64,000 nt of DNA from Prolixibacteraceae bacterium (GTDB lineage: Bacteria > Bacteroidota > Bacteroidia > Bacteroidales > Prolixibacteraceae), in contig JAIBEZ010000011.1 in NCBI GenBank assembly GCA_019459485.1, positions 1 through 64,000 on the forward strand, read 5' to 3'. Shown piece after piece: positions 18,118-26,766 of the stretch. The translations under genes were made by a program, and so were the position numbers. Below the pieces are notes generated by a model, which ran no database searches, was not told where the DNA came from, and saw only the letters and a list, made by a program, of their open reading frames with translations. Position 1 is the stretch's first letter. Every line of letters begins with the position of its first letter.

Positions 18118-18370
18118 TGATCCAATTTTTTTGAAGCTGCAAAAGTAGAATATTATCTGACACGAATTGAAGGACTGAAGGATTGATTGAGTGAATGGTT
18201 AAAATGGGGTGATGGTGGTCATTGGGGCAAGTGGTTGTAATTGTTGTTATTGTTGTCTGTGGTTGTCATGCAATTGGCATTAATTGTTATAAAATGATGC
18301 GAAGCTAATGACTATTAATGACGTGAAACTATTGACAATAAATGAACATATCGGTAAAATACTGAAAATT

Positions 18371-18389
18371 GTGACTGATCACTGATCAC
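18371..18389. repeat. Short direct repeat overlapping the end of the amidotransferase-like gene
   Basis: GTGACTGATCACTGATCAC is a doubled CTGATCA word adjoining the stop of the minus-strand gene at 18386. The rest of 18118-18385 is low-complexity GTT/ATGAC-rich sequence with no gene or clear signal. Confidence 0.4.
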
Positions 18390-19510
18390 TTTGTTTTTTG
18401 CAACCTAACAGATGATTTGATGGCTTTTGAAATGGCTTCCCAGTATTTCAAGTGAAATTCGCGTCCTTCTTCTGAAATGATTTCGAAGTATGATTTTGAA
18501 GCGTCGTCAGGTGCAAATTTTAGCTTTTTGCCTTCTTTGTATAGTGCAGGAACTTCAGGATGAAACTGAACGGCAAATACATTCGGGTACAGGCGGTGCT
18601 GAATGCCTTCAATGACTTGTCCGTCCATGGAAGTTGCGGTAACAATCAGGTCTTTGCCAAGTTCATCAATCGACTGATGGTGACTGCTAAAAACCACCGG
18701 CGCTACCTTCTTGTCAGCTTTTACCTTTTTCAGGAAAAACGGATGAGCTGTGTAAAGAATTGGATGAAAATTAATTCCCATTAATAACGTGTCTTTGCTG
18801 ATTTCATGCCAGTAATTGCGGTGCAACTGGTCTTTTTTTAGTTTCAGCGTTTCTTCGACATTCGACTTTTTATAGGTTTGAGCCGGAATATCCTGAGTCA
18901 AAGTTCCGCCGGAAGCAACATTCATACTTTGCAAACCGAGGCAAAATCCGGTTACGAAATAGCCGGGTTTATCGTTCAGAAAGGGAATAAACGATGCATT
19001 TTGTTTTCCGCCCAACAGGTGAAACAGAAAACTCAGTTCAAACAAATGCCGGTTTGGATCGGTGACTACCGAGTAAAGATTCTTTTGTCCGTATAGTTCG
19101 GGTTGGATATCGGGTCCGCCAAAAAAGAAAATCCCCACCGAATGATCGAACAGATTTTTAAAGGTTTTGGTCCATTCATTTTGTGTGTAAATATTCGCAG
19201 GACTTTCTTCTCCGTCAAATTTTTGTAAATGAAAAAGGCTCATTTCAGGTTTTTTGATCAATGCAATTGACTGGTTGTAATCGTAACTTTCGGCTGCAGA
19301 ATAAACGCCAACAAATTCTACATCCGAAAGATTCAGTATTTTGTTGTTCAGCATAAAATGAATCGTTTGGATATTTTGAACGGTTGGATGTGCAAGCAGC
19401 ACATACGTTTTATTTTGCTTTAACTCAGTTTCCAGAAAATTCTGGGCAAAACCTATATTGAGTGAAATTGCTAAAACGAGCGTAATAACGAATCTTCCGA
19501 AGTTTTTCAT
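18386..19510 (-). CDS. Exported class-I glutamine-amidotransferase-like (peptidase C26) protein
   Basis: The 374-residue product carries a signal peptide (hydrophobic about 7-22, cleavage near GFAQ). The rest is a class-I amidotransferase fold. The nucleophile elbow GFCLGLQSMN puts Cys190 at the catalytic position. VQFHPEVP near residues 315-321 gives His317 and Glu319, completing a triad, and FFFGGPDIQPELYG supplies the oxyanion region. Peptidase C26 members such as PuuD hydrolyse gamma-glutamyl amides in the cytoplasm. An exported form is unusual and would act on periplasmic or dietary gamma-glutamyl compounds, which is inference. The gene stands alone between prfC and the divergent GH16-like gene. 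Confidence 0.75.
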   Translation of the reverse strand: MKNFGRFVITLVLAISLNIGFAQNFLETELKQNKTYVLLAHPTVQNIQTIHFMLNNKILNLSDVEFVGVYSAAESYDYNQSIALIKKPEMSLFHLQKFDGEESPANIYTQNEWTKTFKNLFDHSVGIFFFGGPDIQPELYGQKNLYSVVTDPNRHLFELSFLFHLLGGKQNASFIPFLNDKPGYFVTGFCLGLQSMNVASGGTLTQDIPAQTYKKSNVEETLKLKKDQLHRNYWHEISKDTLLMGINFHPILYTAHPFFLKKVKADKKVAPVVFSSHHQSIDELGKDLIVTATSMDGQVIEGIQHRLYPNVFAVQFHPEVPALYKEGKKLKFAPDDASKSYFEIISEEGREFHLKYWEAISKAIKSSVRLQKTK

Positions 19511-19644
19511 AGAAAGGATGTTTGCTAAAAGTTATAATTTTTAGGTGAATTTACCGTTTTTCAACCGAAGAGCGAAAAAAGTAGTGATGTTTGTTTTATT
19601 TGCTATTTTTAGAACCTCGAATTTCAGACCCAAAAAAATCGATT

Positions 19645-21075
19645 ATGTCGTTTAAATTATTCTTTGCCAGCACATTCGGATTGATTAAATCAACCGCAAA
19701 AATTGAAACAGATCACGAGTCCTTACTTGCTGATTACCGTTTGTTCTGTGAGTTTGAAAAGTCAGCCGGTCATAAAGAATATCACGAGCTCGAAGTTTTG
19801 GTCACTTCGCCCACTTTTAAGCAGGAAAAAAAAGAACTTCAGCACCTTTCAATGAAAGGCAGCAAGGAAGAAGCACAACTAGCTGAACTCAAAAAGCTCG
19901 AAAGAAACCGTCGCCTTCAAAAGTTTTATACCACCCTGAAATCGGATGAATTAAAAAGATTTGATAAAATATCGAATTCTGAATTAAAAGCAAAATACAA
20001 AGAGTTAAAAGCAGCGGTTGACAAACATTCGCTGGCTGCTCTCAAGAAAAAGGACAAACATTCGGAAGAATATGCCTTATATGTTGAATTTCAGAAGATT
20101 AATGGCTCTGATGAGATCACCTTCTTTAAAAATTTCAGAAAATCGTCGGCCTATATTAATTATGAATTGATGATCGATTCACCGGAACGGAAACGATTTG
20201 AAGAACTTCAGAAAATAGCCGGTTCAAGTGAGTTTAAGGCAAGGGTTGCTTACCTTGAAGACAAGCAAAAATGGGAAAAGACTGATGATGCGTCAAAGGA
20301 AAAACGCTTTGCTGAATTACAGAAATTGCCGCAAGTAGTTAATTTTCTGAAATATAAACATTCTACCGCTTTTGATTTTTTCAAAAAATGGAAGTTGGTT
20401 TTTGAAGATCGTTTTGGAACAGGCAAACTTGACAATCAAAAATGGATGACCCAGTCGCATTGGGCAAATGAGTCATTGGAGCAGAATTTTTCGCAGGTTG
20501 GCGATTTACATGCATTTACCGATGGCAAAAATGTTTCGGTTGATGGGAAATCTTTAAAAATAGAAGTACGCAAAGAAAAGGCAAAGGGGATGCAATGGAG
20601 GATTCCGTTCGGATTTGTTGAGCAGGAATTTGAATACACTTCGGGAATTGTTTCGACTGCAGGAGTAGATTGGTGGAAACATGGAATTTTGGAGGCAAAA
20701 GTGAAATATGCGCCTTCTCAGAATTTGGTTGATGCCGTTTATTTATTGGGCGAGGAAACTTCGCCACAGATAAATCTGGTTGAGATGGGTGCAAAAAACA
20801 GAGTTGGATTGCTTTCAAAATCAGCAGAAGGAATTCAGGCTGAGTGTGAAAGTATTTCAGGACTAAAAACTGGCGAATTCTATATTTTCAGGCTTGAATG
20901 GTCGGCACATTCGTTGGTTTGGTCAATCAATGGCCGCGAAATGTTGACACTGAGCCAAAATGTACCGGCATTTAAAATGCATCTGAACGCCGCATCAATT
21001 GTGGTTGCCGAACCGGTAAGCAATTTGCCGCACCGCTTCGAAATCGGCTGGGTTCGTTTTTATCAACACCATTAG
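19645..21075 (+). CDS. Helical-repeat protein with a C-terminal GH16-like domain whose catalytic motif is degenerate
   Basis: The 476-residue product has no signal peptide. Residues about 30-245 are charged, Lys/Glu-rich helices with loosely repeated units (FEKSAG...EY, FQKINGSDEITFF, LQKIAGSSEFKARV, LQKLPQVVNFLK). The C-terminal 225 residues look like a GH16/laminarinase-type jelly roll: KLVFEDRF, KLDNQKW, SGIVSTAG, WWKHGILEAKVK, and FEIGWVRFYQ at the end. At the position of the GH16 ExDxxE active-site motif, this protein has QINLVE (about 375-380), so two of three acidic residues are lost. It may bind rather than cut glycans. The frame extends upstream to 19591, but that start lies in promoter-like sequence (TTTG...TATTTTTA), so the ATG at 19645 is preferred. 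Confidence 0.65.
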   Translation: MSFKLFFASTFGLIKSTAKIETDHESLLADYRLFCEFEKSAGHKEYHELEVLVTSPTFKQEKKELQHLSMKGSKEEAQLAELKKLERNRRLQKFYTTLKSDELKRFDKISNSELKAKYKELKAAVDKHSLAALKKKDKHSEEYALYVEFQKINGSDEITFFKNFRKSSAYINYELMIDSPERKRFEELQKIAGSSEFKARVAYLEDKQKWEKTDDASKEKRFAELQKLPQVVNFLKYKHSTAFDFFKKWKLVFEDRFGTGKLDNQKWMTQSHWANESLEQNFSQVGDLHAFTDGKNVSVDGKSLKIEVRKEKAKGMQWRIPFGFVEQEFEYTSGIVSTAGVDWWKHGILEAKVKYAPSQNLVDAVYLLGEETSPQINLVEMGAKNRVGLLSKSAEGIQAECESISGLKTGEFYIFRLEWSAHSLVWSINGREMLTLSQNVPAFKMHLNAASIVVAEPVSNLPHRFEIGWVRFYQHH

Positions 21076-21078
21076 AAT

Positions 21079-21411
21079 ATGAACTGGACGGATGGATTTT
21101 TAGGTGCAATCACTGTTTGCGACCGCGAAGGCATAGTGGTTTACATGAATGATTTGTCGAAGAAGCAATTTGCAAAAGACGGTGGTGATAGCCTTGTTGG
21201 GAAAAGCCTGATAGACTGCCATCCGGAACCTGCCCGAAGCTTCCTGATGAGAATGCTTGCTGATCCGATTCCCAATTCATACACCATTGAAAAAAGAGGT
21301 ATCCGGAAAATGATCCATCAAACGCCTTGGATGGAAGGCGGTGAATTTAAAGGAGTGATTGAAATTTCGTTCGAAATACCGATGGAAATGCCGCATTACA
21401 AAAGGGGTTGA
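21079..21411 (+). CDS. Stand-alone PAS-domain protein
   Basis: The 110-residue product is a single PAS fold: GAITVCDREGIVVYMNDLSKKQF gives the first strands and helix, GKSLIDCHPEPARSFLMRML the central helix, and the C-terminal strands end at about residue 105. The LIDCHPEPA stretch resembles PAS domains found in DUF438-type proteins. No output domain is attached. It starts 3 bp after the GH16-like gene stop codon, so it is expected to be co-expressed with it. Ligand and partner are unknown. Confidence 0.7.
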   Translation: MNWTDGFLGAITVCDREGIVVYMNDLSKKQFAKDGGDSLVGKSLIDCHPEPARSFLMRMLADPIPNSYTIEKRGIRKMIHQTPWMEGGEFKGVIEISFEIPMEMPHYKRG

Positions 21412-21512
21412 ATTACCTTAAAATTTAAACTCAAAATGCAGAAATGTGGTTTAACCAAGATAGAAAAACCCGTACAATCGTTTTGATTATACGGGTTTAA
21501 TTTTTACTGAAG

Positions 21513-21578
21513 GTGCCCGGAACAAGACTCGAACTTGCACAACCTTGCGATCACTAGTCCCTGAAACTAGCGTGTCTA
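21513..21578. repeat. Left attachment-site repeat (tRNA-Leu 3' fragment)
   Basis: All 66 bases are identical to 34281-34346. The copy ends within the D-arm region of the tRNA and runs to its 3' end, so it is not a functional tRNA on its own. Confidence 0.95.
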
Positions 21579-21697
21579 TATTCTGGTCTATGGGCTTATT
21601 TAAAGGCACTTGCAGCGGTTTAATCCCCTGTAATTAGCCTCTGTTAACTACGATTCAAAGTCTCCATATACGGCTGAAAAAGGTGGTTTTCATGGAA

Positions 21698-21718
21698 ATG
21701 TTTCCACAATGTTTCCAC
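21698..21718. promoter_or_regulatory. Probable integrase arm-type sites, left end
   Basis: Two direct copies of ATGTTTCCAC with an 11-bp period lie at 21698-21707 and 21709-21718. The second copy contains the integrase ATG. A matching pair with the same spacing sits near the right end (34182-34202). Their presence at both ends only is the reason to call them arm sites. Confidence 0.6.
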
Positions 21719-22944
21719 TAATGGTAATCAAATTTTACTTGACTAATCCGCAGAAAGAGAGTAAGTTGCGGATCGTGTTTGTACTAGGTCGCTTGCAGCA
21801 GTTTAAAGCGACTACGGAGTTTATGGTTAACCCGAAGTACTGGGATTCAAAAAACCAGCGAGCCAAGAAGTCAATGATTGGTTTTGAGGCCTTGAATCAA
21901 TCGCTTGAAGAGTTGAAAATGACGGTGTTTAAGTTCGTTCGTGAACTCCAATTGAAAGAAACACTCGATTGGGTTCAGGTGAAACAGCATCTCAAAAATT
22001 ACCTGAATCCTAACCAAGCAGAACCGTCCAAGGCCGACGATTTAAAGCCATGTGATCGCCCCTTGGTTTCGGTGATCAATGTATTCCTTGCTGCACGAAC
22101 AGCCGAATACAAGCCTGAAACGGCCCGGAAATACAAAGTACTGGAAGCAGTATTGCTTGAATTCCAGAAGTTCAGAAAACAGGAAATTCAGCTGTCAGAC
22201 GTATCATTTCCCCTGATGGAAGAATTCAGGCTGTACCTGTTGAATGAGCGTAACAACCGCAATGACACCATTTACAAGATGCTTGCAGCGTTAAAGTGTA
22301 TGATTCGTTGGATGAATCAGAATGATTATTTGATTGATCCTCGAAGCCTGGAACTACGGCAAAAGGTGAGGGTAAAACATGACATTGTAACACTCTCTGA
22401 ACAGGAGTTACAGCAGATTGAAAACGCTGAACTGAATTCATTTCAAGTACCTATCCGTGATTGCTTCTTGTTTCAGGTTTACACAGGACAGCGATTTTCG
22501 GACATGCAGCAGCTTTCACCCGACCAGATCAGCGGGACTGTATGGCAATTTCAATCCATCAAAACTGAAAAGGATATGCGCATCCCGATGGTTGGATGGT
22601 GTAGCAAGGCAAAGGTAATTGGTGAGAAGTATGGTTTTTCATTCCCAAAGTACACGCAGCAGTATTTTAACCGTGAGATAACTAAGATTTGCAGAACAGC
22701 AAAGATCACGGAGCCGGTGAAGCTTACCCGTTATCAAGGTAGTTCATTGATACAAATGCAGAAACCAAAATGTGATTGGGTGTCCAGTCATACAGCCAGA
22801 AGAACCTGTGTCAGTTTGTTGCTTGCAAAGGGTGTTCCTCCAACTGTGGTCATGAAGCTGACTGGACATTCCAGTATGCAAACCATGATGCGGTATGAAC
22901 GAACAACAAATGAAGCTTTAATAAACTCATTACTAGCAGTATAG
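21709..22944 (+). CDS. Tyrosine recombinase/integrase of the element
   Basis: The 411-residue product has the layout of Bacteroidota integrases. An arm-binding N-terminal part covers about 1-100, a SAM-like core-binding domain about 118-215, and the catalytic domain the rest. Active-site residues are visible: Arg262 in TGQRFSD, Lys286 in the following beta turn, His361 and Arg364 in SSHTARRTC, His387 in LTGHSSM, and the nucleophile Tyr396 in MMRYER. It would catalyse integration into and excision from tRNA-Leu. It lies 130 bp from the left attachment repeat, as expected. A second ATG at 21724 could be the true start. Confidence 0.95.
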   Translation: MFPLMVIKFYLTNPQKESKLRIVFVLGRLQQFKATTEFMVNPKYWDSKNQRAKKSMIGFEALNQSLEELKMTVFKFVRELQLKETLDWVQVKQHLKNYLNPNQAEPSKADDLKPCDRPLVSVINVFLAARTAEYKPETARKYKVLEAVLLEFQKFRKQEIQLSDVSFPLMEEFRLYLLNERNNRNDTIYKMLAALKCMIRWMNQNDYLIDPRSLELRQKVRVKHDIVTLSEQELQQIENAELNSFQVPIRDCFLFQVYTGQRFSDMQQLSPDQISGTVWQFQSIKTEKDMRIPMVGWCSKAKVIGEKYGFSFPKYTQQYFNREITKICRTAKITEPVKLTRYQGSSLIQMQKPKCDWVSSHTARRTCVSLLLAKGVPPTVVMKLTGHSSMQTMMRYERTTNEALINSLLAV

Positions 22945-23137
22945 TATGTTTTATTAGTGCGGTTCATTAGTCAGTTTGCTTAATAGTAATTGACCGGTGA
23001 GTTGCACTGTTTGCTTTTCGCACCCGACATATTTTCAGACTACCACCGATTTGAAGCAGGTCACCAAGCCTGTATTAATAACTAAAAATCGGCGTGGTAC
23101 AGGCCAAAATAAAGACCCAAGACCATGGGCGAACATA

Positions 23138-23602
23138 ATGTTTACAAACGAAACAGACTGCTTTAAACTGGCGGAAATCGAGGTTATTTACAGCACCAAA
23201 GTAAAGCCATCGGATAGATTGAAAGTCGTAACGTCTTCAGATGCTGCGGAGGTTTTTCGAAGTGCCTGGAAACAATCGCTGGAACACAAGGAGAGCTTTT
23301 ATGCCTTATATCTGAACCGGAACAACAAGGTATTGGGCATTCACAAAATCTCCGAGGGTGGGCTCAGTGGCACAGTAGTCGATGTTCGCTGCGTGTATCA
23401 AGTGGCTTTAAAGGCAAACGCTTGCAGCATAATCGTTGCACATAATCATCCTTCAGGAAATCTTGTGCCCAGCGAAGCGGATAAATCAATCACTCAGAAG
23501 ATAAAGGAAGCAGGGAGGTTCCTTGACATACCGCTTTTGGATCATCTGATCATGGTTCCGGGCGATGGCTACATGAGTTTCGCTGATGAAGGGCTGATAT
23601 GA
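23138..23602 (+). CDS. RadC-like JAB/MPN-domain protein
   Basis: The 154-residue product is a RadC-type JAB1/MPN domain without the N-terminal helix-hairpin-helix of chromosomal RadC. The metal site is intact: Glu near residue 53, His102 and His104 in AHNHPSGN, and Asp115 in PSEADKS. Short RadC-like proteins are frequent cargo of mobile elements; their role is not settled. The frame is open upstream to 22997, but those residues show no family similarity, so the ATG at 23138 is chosen. It is convergent with the lipoprotein gene. Confidence 0.85.
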   Translation: MFTNETDCFKLAEIEVIYSTKVKPSDRLKVVTSSDAAEVFRSAWKQSLEHKESFYALYLNRNNKVLGIHKISEGGLSGTVVDVRCVYQVALKANACSIIVAHNHPSGNLVPSEADKSITQKIKEAGRFLDIPLLDHLIMVPGDGYMSFADEGLI

Positions 23603-23667
23603 GGTTCCACGTTCCCTGGTTTCTTAAATGCTGTATAATCAGTAATTCGGGGAACCGGGAACTTAAT

Positions 23668-24255
23668 TTAATCTCTCCCTCTATCACGAGCATGAAACTC
23701 GAAGGGTATTTCCTGTGCCGGATATTTATAATTAGGAAATGAAGATGGAATATCTTTGTTAATAATAAATCTTCCTTTCCCTGAATATACTGCTCCAACA
23801 AGCGAGACTTCATCCCAAATCAATGTAATATCGACGTTCGTAACAGGGCCGCCCCCTCCTCCGGTTAATTTGCTTTCGAAGATGTCAAGCTCACTTATTT
23901 TAATTGACCCTTGTTTGAAAAAATCTGCCTTGTCTATCGGATTCATTTTCATAACAAAAGTATAGTCGGGTTCATTATGGTCGTGCTTCGAATTAATGTA
24001 CTTAATTGCAAATGCACTTTGGTTACAGGGAGGGCCGATGTTGTAAAACGACGATTCAATGCTAACGTAGGTATATTCGTACATTATATCCCAAAACTGT
24101 ATGTTACAACTCGATTTAAGACTGTGGGCCGCTATTTCAGTAGGTCGGCACCAGTTCATCGGATACTTATAATTTGAGTCATCAGTTTTTTTGCATCCAA
24201 CTCCCAATAGGATGGTCAAAATGATAAATGTTGCAATTGATCGAATTGTTTTCAT
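23668..24255 (-). CDS. Uncharacterised lipoprotein
   Basis: The 195-residue product has a lipoprotein signal peptide: MKTIRSIATFIILTILLGVGC, with the lipobox cysteine at residue 21. The mature part is rich in aromatic residues and short strands, contains a GGGGG turn (about 130-134) and ends with a polar arginine-rich tail. I do not recognise the family. It is the last gene on the minus strand of the island, 78 bp after hsdR. It may be independent cargo rather than part of the restriction operon. An ATG at 24309 is in frame but lies before the signal peptide. Confidence 0.6.
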   Translation of the reverse strand: MKTIRSIATFIILTILLGVGCKKTDDSNYKYPMNWCRPTEIAAHSLKSSCNIQFWDIMYEYTYVSIESSFYNIGPPCNQSAFAIKYINSKHDHNEPDYTFVMKMNPIDKADFFKQGSIKISELDIFESKLTGGGGGPVTNVDITLIWDEVSLVGAVYSGKGRFIINKDIPSSFPNYKYPAQEIPFEFHARDRGRD

Positions 24256-24333
24256 ATTCAAGAAGTTGCTAAAAGCTTTATATAGTTTAAGATGCAAATT
24301 ACACAACAAGGGTTGCGTGTAGCTACGTAAAAT

Positions 24334-26742
24334 TTACCCCACCGCTTCTGCTTCGTACAAATGCTCCTGAAACCCGATGAAGGTTTTTCTGATGGAAGGA
24401 ATATCGCCCAGAGCGTGTTTGGCATCGGCAATGGCTTTGTATTTCAGTTCCAGTAGCTTCGGGAGTTTAGCGTCGTCGAGTTCTTCAAATCCGGTTTTAA
24501 CGTACTGCTCCAAAACGAAGTTCAGGAAATCCTGCTGAGCCGGGTTATAGCTTCCGAAGTGGACTTTTGCTTTTTCAGCACGTTCAAGGCGCGGAACCAA
24601 TTCCCGATGATAAGCCACATAAGCAAGCACATCAAACAGGTCGCTATCTTCGCCGTGAACCATCTTTCGGAGGTCGTTTAACTGAACTCCTGTGTAACCC
24701 TTTTCGCCCAACTCTTCCAGAAGTCTTTTCCGGGTATCGGGCAAACTCCATATTTTGCGCAGTTCATTTTCGTTGCTGAACAGCGAGGGAAGTTCACCAA
24801 ACAGGTTCTGGGTAAACTGCTGTGCTGAAATAGGTTTTCCGCTGGGGTCCCAAAACGAAGTTTTTACCATCGAATCCAGTTCGCGGGCTTTACCGTCAGA
24901 TAATTTGACCTTGATCATGTACCGTGGTAGTCCTTCGCAAACGCATGGGAGGTTTCCACATTCAGGGCATGGCTCTGGTTCTGGTCTTTCGCAAACACAT
25001 GGACGGTAGCCGCATACAGCACATGGTTCCGGCTGTGGTCGTGGTTCCGGTTGTTCAGGAGGTAATGGTGGACCGTCCCAAGTCGGATCGTTGAAATGCT
25101 TATGGGCTTTTACAAAGTCGTAGATCGTGAAATAATCCTTTCCATCGTAAAGCCTTGTACCACGCCCAACGATCTGTTTAAACTCCACCATCGAATTAAT
25201 CGTCCGAAGCAAAACAATGTTCCTGATTTCAGGAGCATCAACCCCGGTGCTTAGTTTTTCGGAAGTGGTCAATATGGTTGGAATGGTCTTTTCGTTGTCC
25301 TGAAAGTACTTCAAATATTGTTCGCCCAGCTTACCATCGTCGGCAGTTACACGGCAACAGTATTTCGGGCTTTTGCTTGTGGCTTGCTGGTTAATCAGAT
25401 CGCGGATAGCAGCGGCGTGTATTTGGGTGGCGCAGAACACGAGCGTTTTATGGTTCTGGTTGATCATTCCCATGAACAGCTTTACCCGGTAGGCTTCGCG
25501 CTCCTTGATTTCGATGATGCGGTTGAACTCAGCTTCGGTATATTCGCGCCCTTCGTCAATCTCTCCGGTCTCCACCACATCGTCTGGTTCGTAGGTGTAA
25601 TCGTCGATGGTGGTGCTGATTTCCTTCACTTTAAACGGTGATAAAAACCCGTCGTTGATTCCTTCTTTCAGCGAATAAACGTACACAGGCTCACCAAAAT
25701 AGGCGTAGGTGTCGCCGTTGATGTCGCGCTTGGGAGTTGCGGTTAAACCCAACTGAACGGCTGGTTTGAAATAATCCATGATCGCGCGCCAGGTGCTTTC
25801 GTCCTTTGCCCCTCCACGGTGGCACTCGTCAATAATAATGAAATCGAAGAAGTCAGAAGGGTATTCGCCGAAGTATGGTGTATCGCCCGGGCCGCTCATA
25901 AACGTCTGGAAGATGGTAAAAAAGATGCTTCCGTTCTTTGGAACTTTCCCTTTCTTCCGTATCTCGTCGGGCTTAATGCGAACCAATGCATCTTCTTCAA
26001 AAGCGTTGAAGGAGTTAAAAGCCTGATCAGCTAAAATATTCCGGTCAGCTAAAAACAGGATGCGGGGCGAACGTGCATTTTCCGGGTTAAAGTCGGGTTG
26101 GTGGGCTTGTCGAACCGTCCATTTGCTGTGAAACAGTTTCCATGCGATCTGAAAGGCGATTGCTGTTTTTCCTGTACCTGTCGCAAGGGTGAGCAAAATA
26201 CGTGTATCGCCTTTTGCAACAGCTTCGAGCACTTTGGTTACAGCGTTATCCTGATAATAGCGCAACTGCCATGTGCCGCTTTTGTCCTCAAACGGAACAG
26301 CAAATAACCGCTCATTCCAGCTTGCATTCTCAGCTTCCTTGGCGGTAACCGGAGCCGGGAAGGTCAGATTCCAGAGCTCATCGGGGCTGGGATAGTGGTT
26401 TATGTCGCCCTCCAAACACATCTGCATATCAATTCCGTATATCTTCAGTCCGTTGGTGGCGTAGGTGAAACGAACATTCAGACGTTCAGCGTAATCCTTC
26501 GCCTGAGCGACGCCGCTGGTGTAGTAAAGGTCGCGGGCTTTGGCTTCTATTACTGCGAGGCTGCGGTTTTTGTAACGAAGCACGTAGTCGGCTTTCAGCG
26601 GTTTGCTGCGGCGACCCTGACCCAATAAACGACCCTGTGAAATAGGCCATTGCTTGCGTACCTGACTACCTTCAACCACACCCCAGCCAGCCGCTTTTAA
26701 CGCCGGGTCGATGTATTCGTATTCGGTTTGTGCTTCGTTCAT
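24334..26742 (-). CDS. hsdR: Type I restriction enzyme subunit R (EcoEI-like)
   Basis: The 802-residue product starts with a PD-(D/E)xK nuclease domain (Asp52 in KADYVL, Glu66 and Lys68 in VIEAK). An SF2 translocase follows: Walker A GTGKT at 189-193, DECHRGG, and TATPKRD; GRGTRLYD is motif VI. A proline-rich stretch with two CxxCGxxPCVC units lies around 569-600 and looks like a small metal-binding insert. An EcoEI-type C-terminal helical domain (about 620-800) ends the protein. HsdR pulls in and cleaves unmodified DNA together with HsdM and HsdS. The length fits the short EcoEI type. It starts 24 bp after the KAP NTPase gene and belongs to the same operon. Confidence 0.93.
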   Translation of the reverse strand: MNEAQTEYEYIDPALKAAGWGVVEGSQVRKQWPISQGRLLGQGRRSKPLKADYVLRYKNRSLAVIEAKARDLYYTSGVAQAKDYAERLNVRFTYATNGLKIYGIDMQMCLEGDINHYPSPDELWNLTFPAPVTAKEAENASWNERLFAVPFEDKSGTWQLRYYQDNAVTKVLEAVAKGDTRILLTLATGTGKTAIAFQIAWKLFHSKWTVRQAHQPDFNPENARSPRILFLADRNILADQAFNSFNAFEEDALVRIKPDEIRKKGKVPKNGSIFFTIFQTFMSGPGDTPYFGEYPSDFFDFIIIDECHRGGAKDESTWRAIMDYFKPAVQLGLTATPKRDINGDTYAYFGEPVYVYSLKEGINDGFLSPFKVKEISTTIDDYTYEPDDVVETGEIDEGREYTEAEFNRIIEIKEREAYRVKLFMGMINQNHKTLVFCATQIHAAAIRDLINQQATSKSPKYCCRVTADDGKLGEQYLKYFQDNEKTIPTILTTSEKLSTGVDAPEIRNIVLLRTINSMVEFKQIVGRGTRLYDGKDYFTIYDFVKAHKHFNDPTWDGPPLPPEQPEPRPQPEPCAVCGYRPCVCERPEPEPCPECGNLPCVCEGLPRYMIKVKLSDGKARELDSMVKTSFWDPSGKPISAQQFTQNLFGELPSLFSNENELRKIWSLPDTRKRLLEELGEKGYTGVQLNDLRKMVHGEDSDLFDVLAYVAYHRELVPRLERAEKAKVHFGSYNPAQQDFLNFVLEQYVKTGFEELDDAKLPKLLELKYKAIADAKHALGDIPSIRKTFIGFQEHLYEAEAVG

Positions 26743-26766
26743 TTATCATTAATTTAATCTTATGCT

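Noticed and set aside
21513-21590. A second tRNA-Leu gene at the left end of the island
   Set aside because: Only the 3' part is present; the 5' acceptor strand and part of the D-arm are missing (sequence diverges after 21578), so it is an attachment-site remnant.
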